DNA of 64,000 bases from assembly GCA_045591175.1 (NCBI GenBank), contig JAZNSI010000020.1, positions 1 through 64,000 of the forward strand. The letters are read 5' to 3'. A program made the position numbers and the translations under genes. This document shows positions 32,515 through 39,863 of the stretch, one piece after another. Positions within the stretch are counted from its first letter, which is position 1. Every line of letters starts with the position of its first letter. Under the pieces are notes generated by a model, which saw nothing but the letters and a program-made list of their open reading frames with translations, did no database searches and had not been told where the DNA came from. The DNA comes from UBA11524 sp045591175. GTDB lineage: Bacteria; Bacillota; Clostridia; Christensenellales; Aristaeellaceae.

Positions 32515-32886
32515 ATGTATAACAACATCAACAACGCCAATCAGACGCCCATGCAGCAGCAGCAGAACCAGTTCCAGCAGGGCAACAGCTCTTCCAGCAA
32601 CAGCAACAGCAACCGTGTCGTGGTGCCCGAAGCCCGTCAGGCTCTGGACAACATGAAGTACGAGATCGCCGGCGAGCTGGGCATCAACCTGAAGAAGGGC
32701 TACAATGGCGACCTGCCCTCCCGTCAGGCCGGCTATATCGGCGGCTACATGGTCAACCTGATGCAACCAGCAAAACAGATTTGCTCCTATTTCCAGCTGC
32801 CGCCGATTAGGTTTTCGCGGAATGGGCTGCGGAATCAGTTTGACACGCGGGTAGAGTATCAGGTTCGGGTCGGTTTGGACGTATAA
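32515..32886 (+). CDS. Alpha/beta-type SASP with 3' end replaced by integrated element
   Basis: 123 residues as it stands. Residues 1-80 are a normal SASP with a Gln/Asn/Ser-rich N terminus, VVVPEARQALDNMKYEIAGELG (germination-protease site) and GYIGGYMV. After V80 the conserved KRLIEQAE ending is lost and replaced by 43 unrelated residues beginning NLMQPAKQ. The break coincides with AA at 32755-32756, the left junction of the 12-kb element. The lost tail is found at the end of the recombinase gene (44756-44800). Joining them gives a 94-residue SASP ending KRLIEQAERGMAGQ. The replaced ending probably impairs DNA binding; excision would restore it. Confidence 0.9.
   Translation: MYNNINNANQTPMQQQQNQFQQGNSSSSNSNSNRVVVPEARQALDNMKYEIAGELGINLKKGYNGDLPSRQAGYIGGYMVNLMQPAKQICSYFQLPPIRFSRNGLRNQFDTRVEYQVRVGLDV
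32735..32785 (+). other. attL of the SASP-integrated element
   Basis: Left half is SASP coding sequence (B arm) up to AA at 32755-32756; right half is element sequence starting CCTGATGCAACCAGCA (P' arm). The P' arm is an inverted match of the P arm at attR, about 21 of 26 positions, with a perfect first 7. Confidence 0.85.
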
Positions 32887-32948
32887 TGCATCCCTTATGC
32901 GTGACAGCCGGAATAACGGGCGCTCAGCCAGCATCATATATATCACAA

Positions 32949-33002
32949 ACACCCCCTCTGTCAAAGCAAGTATTCACCATACTTGTTTGGCAAAGGGGGT
33001 GT
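32949..33002. repeat. Imperfect inverted repeat downstream of the opp operon
   Basis: Arms ACACCCCCTCTGTCAAAGC.. and its near complement ending AAGGGGGTGT, about 24 bp each, with a 4-5 base loop around TTCACC. It lies just beyond the end of the DUF3899-like gene and before the recombinase tail, so it may stop transcription from the opp operon, although there is no T run. 32887-32948 shows nothing else. Confidence 0.5.
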
Positions 33003-33030
33003 CATTCAACCGGGATTCTTCACGCGCATC

Positions 33031-33450
33031 TTACACGTTGTAAAATGCGGCGTACCAAATAGCCGTAAAGACGATTCCAATGAAAAGGAAGATCAGCCCT
33101 GTCACAAGAACATAGTGGGTGTTGCCCTTCTTGGCCTTGCTGAGCTTGCGCGCACGGTAATCGGCATATACCTCGTGCCTTGCCCTGCCCATGGGGATAA
33201 AGGTAAGGACCACATTCCTGAGGATAAATCCAATACCGATGAGGGCGCCTTCGCCGCTGACATAGATCATGCCCGCAAACAGCGTCATCAAGATCCCCGC
33301 GACGAAGAATGCGTCGGACAGGATCTGGATATTCACTGCCAGGCTATGCGCGAAAAAGCCCTTTGACCAAATCACCAGAAAGGCGATCAGCACCTCGATG
33401 CCAACGCAAATCCCATAGTTCTTTAGTGCAGTCTTTGTTTTCTGATTCAC
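33031..33450 (-). CDS. DUF3899-like membrane protein
   Basis: 139 residues with four membrane segments (about 12-30, 42-62, 67-85 and 112-134). The VNIQILSDAFFVAGILMTLFAGMIYVSGEGA stretch is typical of the DUF3899 family, of unknown function. It follows oppF by 20 bp in the same direction, so it is the last gene of the transporter operon; an accessory role in peptide uptake is a guess. Confidence 0.7.
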   Translation of the reverse strand: MNQKTKTALKNYGICVGIEVLIAFLVIWSKGFFAHSLAVNIQILSDAFFVAGILMTLFAGMIYVSGEGALIGIGFILRNVVLTFIPMGRARHEVYADYRARKLSKAKKGNTHYVLVTGLIFLFIGIVFTAIWYAAFYNV

Positions 33451-33470
33451 TGTTATAACCGTCCGTCCTG

Positions 33471-34736
33471 TTATTTGAGCTGCTGCTTGTACTTCGCCTC
33501 TTCAGCATCGTTGCAGTGCACGAAATGGCCCGGGGTGATCTCACGGAACGAAGGCTTATCTACAGAGTAGTCATGTTCCGCAATGGGATTGTAAACGATT
33601 CTCGTGCGCTGCTTCTCGTACACGGGGTCAGGCAGAGGAATCGCGGAGAGAAGGGATTTCGTGTAGGGATGCAGAGGATTCTTGAAGAGCTCGTCAGAAT
33701 CGGCCAGCTCGACCATCTTACCAAAGTACATAACGCCGATTCGATCGGAGAAGTACTTCACAACCGACAGGTCATGAGCGATGAAGAGAATGGTCAGGCC
33801 CAGCCGCTCCCGCAGATCGTTCAGCAGGTTGATGACCTGCGCCTGAATGGACACGTCCAGCGCGGAAACAGGCTCGTCGGCAATGATCATCTCAGGCTGC
33901 ATGATCACCGCGCGGGCGATGCCGATACGCTGACGCTGACCGCCGGAGAACTCATGGGGATAGCGGTCCGCATGCTCACGCACAAGGCCGACCATCTCCA
34001 GGATCTCGTAGACCTTCTCATTGATATACGCCTTATCGGTAATGCCCTTGATCACCAGGCCCTCCGCGATAATATCGCGGACGGTCATACGGGGGTCAAG
34101 AGACGCGATGGGATCCTGGAAGATCATCTGGATCTGGGTGATGAGCTTGCTCTTCTTTGCAACGCGGCAACGGTTCTTGTATTCCTTCTTCAGGGCCGCC
34201 AGTTCATCGGGGTTGCCAGCAGCAGCCTCGAACTTCTGCGCATACTCGGCCTCCAGCGCCATGAGCAGTGTGGCGACATACTTCTTGTCAACATCCTTGC
34301 TGTTGGACCTGGCGCCCCTGATCAGCGCACGATTCTTGTCAACGACAGCGCCGAGCTCCTGGTTGATCTTCTTGATCTCATCCTGGATCTGGGCTTTTCT
34401 TTCGCCGTCCACAGCCTTTTCGGCCCGGAGGGCTTTGATCTTGCTGGCGGCATCAGCGCGCGCAGCAGTGATGGCGTCCTGGTAAGAGCGGATACCGGCG
34501 CCGATTCTCTCACCCTTGAAGTACACATTGCCGGAGGTAATGTTATACAGCTTGATGATAGAACGGCCGGTCGTGGTCTTGCCGCAGCCGGACTCGCCGA
34601 CCAGACCAAAGGACTCACCCTTCTTGATCTCAAAGCTTACATCATCGACAGCCTTCAGATCCTTGCGTCCCAGACGAAAATACTGACAAAGGTGGTCCAC
34701 TTTCAGCAATACTTCATTATTCGACATGGTCGCCAC
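33471..34736 (-). CDS. oppF: Oligopeptide ABC transporter ATP-binding protein OppF, with insertion
   Basis: 421 residues against about 320 usual. Walker A GESGCGKTT (about 47-55), Q-loop FQDPIASLDPRM (Gln about 207), signature SGGQRQR, Walker B IIADEP, H-loop AHDLSVV, and the C-terminal HPYTKSLLSAIP peptide/nickel extension. Residues about 82-198 are an extra, charged, helical insertion between Walker A and the Q-loop. Pairs with OppD to energise peptide import. Overlaps oppD by 20 bp. Confidence 0.9.
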   Translation of the reverse strand: MATMSNNEVLLKVDHLCQYFRLGRKDLKAVDDVSFEIKKGESFGLVGESGCGKTTTGRSIIKLYNITSGNVYFKGERIGAGIRSYQDAITAARADAASKIKALRAEKAVDGERKAQIQDEIKKINQELGAVVDKNRALIRGARSNSKDVDKKYVATLLMALEAEYAQKFEAAAGNPDELAALKKEYKNRCRVAKKSKLITQIQMIFQDPIASLDPRMTVRDIIAEGLVIKGITDKAYINEKVYEILEMVGLVREHADRYPHEFSGGQRQRIGIARAVIMQPEMIIADEPVSALDVSIQAQVINLLNDLRERLGLTILFIAHDLSVVKYFSDRIGVMYFGKMVELADSDELFKNPLHPYTKSLLSAIPLPDPVYEKQRTRIVYNPIAEHDYSVDKPSFREITPGHFVHCNDAEEAKYKQQLK

Positions 34737-36948
34737 CCCTTTCTTTCATTCTCCGGATACGCTCGGTAATGATCTTGGGAATCTCCACCTTGGGTGCGTT
34801 GGGATGGAGCAGCCAGGTTGCAGCGTAATGCGTGGGAGAAACCTCATACATGGGCGGCTGCATCTCAAAGTCGATCTCCATTGCGTACTTGTTTCTTTCT
34901 GCAAACGCATCGCCGACAGGGGGATAAATCATGTTGGGCGGGGTGCCGGGGATCGCGTCCAGCTTCTCGTTGGTATCCAGGTCGGGCATAGAGGACAGCA
35001 GCGCCCAGGTGTAGGGATGCTGAGGATTGTAGAACACCTCTTCAGCCGTGCCGTACTCAACGATCTTGCCGGCGTACATCACGGCGATTCGGTCCGCCAT
35101 GTTCGCAACGACGCCCAGGTCGTGGGTAATGAAGATGATGGAAAGGTTGCGCTCCCGCTTCAGGCGATTGATCAGCTCCAGGATCTGGGCCTGGATGGTC
35201 ACGTCAAGGGCCGTGGTGGGCTCGTCACAGATCAGAATATCGGGGTTGGCAGACAGGGCGATGGCGATCACGATACGCTGACGCATACCGCCGGAGAACT
35301 CGAAGGGATACTGCCTGTAACGCATTCTCGCCTCGGGGATACCGACCTCTTCCATCAGCTTGATGGCCTTTTCCTTCGCGATCCGCTTGGTCAGCGTATA
35401 AACGATCTGGGACGCCTTTTCCTTGAGGAAATCAACGATCTCCAGGCAGCGCTTATCCGCGTCAAAGCTGCCGGCGGCAGCAATATCCGCCTTGAACTTG
35501 TCCATCACGCGGGTGAGAACAGATACGATGGCCTCGATCTGGACCTCCGGCTCGATAACGGACTTGGGAACGATCTTCCAGTCCACCTTCTTGCCCTTGG
35601 CCAGCAGCGCTTCACGCTGAGCAGTCTGACGGGCGAAGCGGGCCTCTTCCTTGGGATTGTTCTTAATGTAGAAGAAATACTTCTCCACTTCACGCTCAAG
35701 GGCGCTGCCGAAGGTGTAGGCCACATTATCCTTGACGATCGCCAGGGGATCAATGGCAGCGGACACGCTGTTGTTCACGCGCTTGCTGGCCTTATCCGCC
35801 TCCTGAGCGGTAAAGTTGCGGGCCTTGAAGAACGCAATGGTATTCTCGATGGTTTCGACGGCGACCTTCTTGTTCGCGATGGTCTTGTCGAAGGAGTACT
35901 GCACAGCGAGCTTCACGAGAACCATGAAGGAGTCCATGAAGTCCTCATTCAGGAACTTCACGGCCATTTCGTTGGCTTCGTTCGCGGGCATCTGGCTCAG
36001 ATCCGTTTCGGGGTTCTTGTACACATAGTAGCCGATCCGGAAGAAGTTGTACTGGGGCCGCTCCAGCATCTCCTGGGCGGTCTTCTTCAGCGCCTTCAGC
36101 GTCTCCACTGTTTCAGCGGATGCTTCGTGCTTGGACAAAGTATTGCTGAAGAAATTCTTGACCACTTGAAGCGCGGACACATGGGCGCGCTCTGCACGGA
36201 GGATACCGTCAACGGCAGCAGCATGGCCCTTCAGCGCATCAGCGTAGCCAGCCACGAAGTACTTGTCGTTGATCTCCTTGAGTCTTCTCTTGACGAGGCC
36301 CAGAGAGCCCACCACGTCGACCTTCTGCTTGTTCTCGGTCATGAAGAGCAGATCCTCGATCACTGCGATCATTTCTTCCGCAGCGGTCCGGGAATCGTTG
36401 TAGCTGTTCTCCAGCTTGATGGCCTGAATGTTGAAATTATCAAAGGTCTTGATATACTTGTCAACATCCGCAGCCGTCACGCCATCCTGGGGCTTCTCGG
36501 CAAGCGCCTTCTTGATGGTATCAGACAGCACTGCCAGGGTCTTGTTAAAGGTAACGCGGCCTTCCTTGCGGTTTGCCTTGTTCTTCAGCAGCATTGCCTC
36601 GGTGATCTGCTTGCCGATCCGCATGATGGGATTCAGAGAAGACAGCGGATCCTGGAAGATCATCGCGATCTTGTCACCGCGCAGCTTGTGCATTTCCTCC
36701 TCGGGGATACGGGTCAGGTCCTGACCGTCGTAGAGGATCTCGCCGCCCTCATAGATAGAGTTGCCGGCGGAGATGCCCATGATGGCCTTGGAGGTAACGG
36801 ACTTGCCGGAACCGGACTCACCAACGATGGCCAGGGTTTCGCCCTTGTAAAGATCGAAGGAAATGTTGCGCACAGCCTGAACCTTGCCGGCGTCTGTACG
36901 GAAGGAGACCTTAAGATCATTTACAGACAGTTTAATTTCTTTATTCAT
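34717..36948 (-). CDS. oppD: Oligopeptide ABC transporter ATP-binding protein OppD, with 400-residue insertion
   Basis: 743 residues, about twice the normal 330-360. Walker A GESGSGKSVTS (about 43-53), Q-loop FQDPLSSLNP (Gln about 99), then about 400 extra helical residues (about 121-520) before signature SGGMRQRI (about 552), Walker B ILICDEP, H-loop THDLGVV and HPYTWALLSSMP. All catalytic motifs are intact, so the inserted part extends the helical subdomain rather than breaking it. 2 bp separate it from oppC. The insertion is a single open frame with the same base composition. Confidence 0.9.
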   Translation of the reverse strand: MNKEIKLSVNDLKVSFRTDAGKVQAVRNISFDLYKGETLAIVGESGSGKSVTSKAIMGISAGNSIYEGGEILYDGQDLTRIPEEEMHKLRGDKIAMIFQDPLSSLNPIMRIGKQITEAMLLKNKANRKEGRVTFNKTLAVLSDTIKKALAEKPQDGVTAADVDKYIKTFDNFNIQAIKLENSYNDSRTAAEEMIAVIEDLLFMTENKQKVDVVGSLGLVKRRLKEINDKYFVAGYADALKGHAAAVDGILRAERAHVSALQVVKNFFSNTLSKHEASAETVETLKALKKTAQEMLERPQYNFFRIGYYVYKNPETDLSQMPANEANEMAVKFLNEDFMDSFMVLVKLAVQYSFDKTIANKKVAVETIENTIAFFKARNFTAQEADKASKRVNNSVSAAIDPLAIVKDNVAYTFGSALEREVEKYFFYIKNNPKEEARFARQTAQREALLAKGKKVDWKIVPKSVIEPEVQIEAIVSVLTRVMDKFKADIAAAGSFDADKRCLEIVDFLKEKASQIVYTLTKRIAKEKAIKLMEEVGIPEARMRYRQYPFEFSGGMRQRIVIAIALSANPDILICDEPTTALDVTIQAQILELINRLKRERNLSIIFITHDLGVVANMADRIAVMYAGKIVEYGTAEEVFYNPQHPYTWALLSSMPDLDTNEKLDAIPGTPPNMIYPPVGDAFAERNKYAMEIDFEMQPPMYEVSPTHYAATWLLHPNAPKVEIPKIITERIRRMKERGGDHVE

Positions 36949-36950
36949 GC

Positions 36951-38534
36951 TTAATCCTCCGTGCCTCTCAGAGAAGGATTGAACGCGTCGCGCAATCCGT
37001 TGCCGAACAGGTTAAAGCTAAGCATCAAAAGAATCAGGAACACACAGGGGAACAGGGCCACATAGCCTGCATTGGCCATGATGGACTGCTGACCCGCTGC
37101 AATCAGAGTACCGACAGAAGTGGTGTTGCCGGCTTCCAGATTAATGATACCCAGATAGGAGAGGCTGGTCTCAGAGTAGATCATCGAGGGAATGACCAGC
37201 GCGACGCTGGTAACGATGGTACCCAGGCCGTTGGGGAAAATATGCTTAAACATAATTCTCGAGTCCCGAGCGCCCAGGGTCCTTGCCGCAAGAACATATT
37301 CCTGATTCTTGAAGCGATAGAACTGCATACGGGTTCTGCCTGCCATACCGATCCAGCCCGTAGCGAAGAACGCTATGAACAAGACCAGCACCTGGCTGGC
37401 GGTACCCATGTGATACTTCAGCAGCGTAATGACGATCATGGTGGGTACGGAACCCAGAATTTCTGCAAAGCGCTCCATTGCCAGGTCAATCTTACCGCCG
37501 CAATAGCCGGAGATAGAACCCCAGATCACACCGACGATAAAGTTGACGATAGCGACCAGCGTTGCAAACATGAAGGAGAATCGCGCGCCGTAAGCCAGGC
37601 AGGCGAAAATGTCCTTACCGGTCTGGGTGGTACCAAAGAGGAAGGAGGGCTCAGTGATGCCGTCCTTCAGCACTTCGTTGTGCTGGTAAATGTAGTATTC
37701 GTAGTATTCGGCTCTGACCTCAACGCCGCCGTCGACTCGACGGCCGTAAGCGTAGAAATACTGCTTGCCGTTCTGTTCAAAGCCGTCCTCACCTTCGATT
37801 CTCAGGGAGTTGTACTCCGGGATCGAGGTGCTGGCCTTACCGGCCTCATACTTCCAGTAGTTGGGGATGATGTTGCCTTCCTTATCCAGCTTGGGCCGGA
37901 GCGTGGAAGCCTTCTTGTTCTCTACCACATAGTAGACGTTGGCGTCATACTTGTTCTTTTCGAGGGTAGGCCTGTCAGAGAACTTGACAACAGGATACAA
38001 GACCTGTCTGCCAGTCCTGTTCTGGTATTCCTGGATGGCCTGGAATTCTTCCACAGAGATGGTCTTGTACTTACCGAAGCCAACGCCGTAGTAGGTATCG
38101 TAGCGGTAAGTATAAACAGAACCGTCTTCGCTGACCTCATACTCGCCATTCTTGATGACGTCTCTGCCGGTTTCAGCGGCAAGCGCCTTATCCTTGAGGT
38201 AGCCGACGTAGTTCGTGCTCTTCTCCTTGCAGCCGTCCCAGAAATCGATGCCGCTCTCTGCAAACAGATCCAGCTTGGGGTACACGTATGCATAGACCAT
38301 ATCATAGTACGCAGGCTTGAAAGGAGTGAAGAAGGGAGCGAGGATCGCGAAAAGCACCAGCACAGCAATGATCACGCCGCCAACGACGGCGCCCTTATTC
38401 TTGCTGAAGCGCTGGAAAGCTCCCTGGAAATAGCTTACGGGCTTGGTTTCAAATTTGCTGTCATGATACAGATCATTTCTGGTAGCAAATTGAAATTTCT
38501 CAATGGGTATATTGTTTGTATTATTGTCCATCAT
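36951..38534 (-). CDS. oppC: Oligopeptide ABC transporter permease OppC, with large external loop
   Basis: 527 residues against about 300 usual. Membrane helix 1 at about 49-70; then roughly 80-300 is an added extracytoplasmic region rich in Tyr, Asp and Gly; then the permease core (GTTQTGKDIFACLAYGARFS onward) with five helices and the EAA-type loop AARTLGARDSRIMFKHIFPN that docks on OppD/F. The extra domain may meet the substrate-binding protein. Overlaps oppB by 1 bp. Confidence 0.88.
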   Translation of the reverse strand: MMDNNTNNIPIEKFQFATRNDLYHDSKFETKPVSYFQGAFQRFSKNKGAVVGGVIIAVLVLFAILAPFFTPFKPAYYDMVYAYVYPKLDLFAESGIDFWDGCKEKSTNYVGYLKDKALAAETGRDVIKNGEYEVSEDGSVYTYRYDTYYGVGFGKYKTISVEEFQAIQEYQNRTGRQVLYPVVKFSDRPTLEKNKYDANVYYVVENKKASTLRPKLDKEGNIIPNYWKYEAGKASTSIPEYNSLRIEGEDGFEQNGKQYFYAYGRRVDGGVEVRAEYYEYYIYQHNEVLKDGITEPSFLFGTTQTGKDIFACLAYGARFSFMFATLVAIVNFIVGVIWGSISGYCGGKIDLAMERFAEILGSVPTMIVITLLKYHMGTASQVLVLFIAFFATGWIGMAGRTRMQFYRFKNQEYVLAARTLGARDSRIMFKHIFPNGLGTIVTSVALVIPSMIYSETSLSYLGIINLEAGNTTSVGTLIAAGQQSIMANAGYVALFPCVFLILLMLSFNLFGNGLRDAFNPSLRGTED

Positions 38535-39541
38535 TACTTCGCTCCCATTCTGATTCTCGGGTCAATGAAGCCGTAGCTGATATCGATAACGATGGCCGCG
38601 GTCAGGCTGACCAAGGTGTAGAAGCCGGACAACAGCATGAAGAAGTCATAATCCTGGAAGGTAATGGAGTTCAGATACAGACCGCCCACGCCGTTGATGC
38701 CGAACATTTTCTCAATGATCAGCGAGCCGGACAGGACGGAGACGAACTCACTCAGAATCGAGGGGAAAATGACAACCATGGAGTTGCGCATTGCATGACG
38801 GTAGATGGCTTGCCTTTTGGTCAGGCCCTTGGTTCTTGCCAGCAGCATGAATTCACCGGTCAGAACCTCGGACAGTTCGGCACGGGTGTAGCGGGCATAG
38901 CCAGCGATGGAGCCCAGGCACAGCGCAAATACAGCAGGCAGCATGGAACGGAAAACCGGCCACGAGAAGTAATCGTTACTGACGGACATGGTCAGCGGGA
39001 ACCAGCCCAGCTTAAAGCAAAGCACATACTGGATCATCAGCGCCAGAACGATGGAGGGAACGGAGATCAGCAGAATGATGAAAATGTTGATGACCTGATC
39101 CTGCCACTTGTTCTTCTTCAGCGCAGCAATAATACCCAACGCCAGACCGATCGGAACGCCGATCAGGGTGGAGTAAATGTTGATCAGGATCGTGGGGGGC
39201 AGATGATTGACAAATACCTCCCAGAGGTTCATATTGAGGTATTCGCCGTAGGTAGTAGCGATACCGAAGTCGCCCTGAGTCACGATACGCTTGATATAGG
39301 TACCAAACTGGATCATGATGGGCACTCTGTCATAAGTCCAGACACCGTTGGAACCCTCTTTTATGTTGGTGATCCAGCCGCGGCCCTCAAGAGTCTTCAT
39401 TACGATCTCGGGATCTTGTCCGGGAAGCGCAGTTGTGGGAATAGGCAGAAGCTTGATCAGGACAAAGCACATTGTAAAAATGATGCAAAATGTGAGCAGC
39501 ATCAAACCCAAGCGCTTCGACACATATTTAAACATATACAT
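38534..39541 (-). CDS. oppB: Oligopeptide ABC transporter permease OppB
   Basis: 335 residues, normal length. Six membrane helices; the opening FKYVSKRLGLMLLTFCIIF and the cytoplasmic ARTKGLTKRQAIYRHAMRNS (EAA loop) are typical of OppB/DppB. It forms the channel with OppC. First of the permease genes; a 322-bp gap with a hairpin separates it from oppA. Confidence 0.93.
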   Translation of the reverse strand: MYMFKYVSKRLGLMLLTFCIIFTMCFVLIKLLPIPTTALPGQDPEIVMKTLEGRGWITNIKEGSNGVWTYDRVPIMIQFGTYIKRIVTQGDFGIATTYGEYLNMNLWEVFVNHLPPTILINIYSTLIGVPIGLALGIIAALKKNKWQDQVINIFIILLISVPSIVLALMIQYVLCFKLGWFPLTMSVSNDYFSWPVFRSMLPAVFALCLGSIAGYARYTRAELSEVLTGEFMLLARTKGLTKRQAIYRHAMRNSMVVIFPSILSEFVSVLSGSLIIEKMFGINGVGGLYLNSITFQDYDFFMLLSGFYTLVSLTAAIVIDISYGFIDPRIRMGAK

Positions 39542-39863
39542 AGGTTTTTCTCCTCTGTTTTGTTTTTTTCCAATTCACAGTGTCTGAGCCAAGAAGCAGC
39601 TGATTGCACGGCGCTGCGTGGAAGAATAAATCTGCGCGCCGCCGTCAACCTGATGCTCATCATACATCCAAACAGCTGCGGTTGCAGCTATTATAAAACC
39701 GGTCGCTTGGATTATTCATCTTCGTAACAGTCCAGTTAATTACTGCGACAATTGGGGAGAACTTTTTTGACAATTTCAGTTGCATATGTCGCAAACAAGC
39801 GGTGAGCACAATTGCCCACCGCCGTTTGCAATCACTTAATCTAAGTAATTAAGGAACCTGAAA
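39542..39863 (-). promoter_or_regulatory. oppA-oppB intergenic region with attenuating hairpin
   Basis: No gene seen in these 322 bp. A GC-rich hairpin at 39791-39829 (GCGGTGGGCAATTGTGCTCACCGC core on the minus strand in two parts) lies shortly after the oppA stop, with no long T run, so it fits a partial terminator or mRNA-protecting stem that favours oppA product over permeases. A TATAAT-like box on the minus strand near 39690 could start oppB transcription, but I see no good -35. Confidence 0.5.

Noticed and set aside
34717..36948. OppD as a fusion of two ATPase genes
   Set aside because: Only one set of Walker A, Q-loop, signature and Walker B motifs is present; the extra length is one helical insertion.
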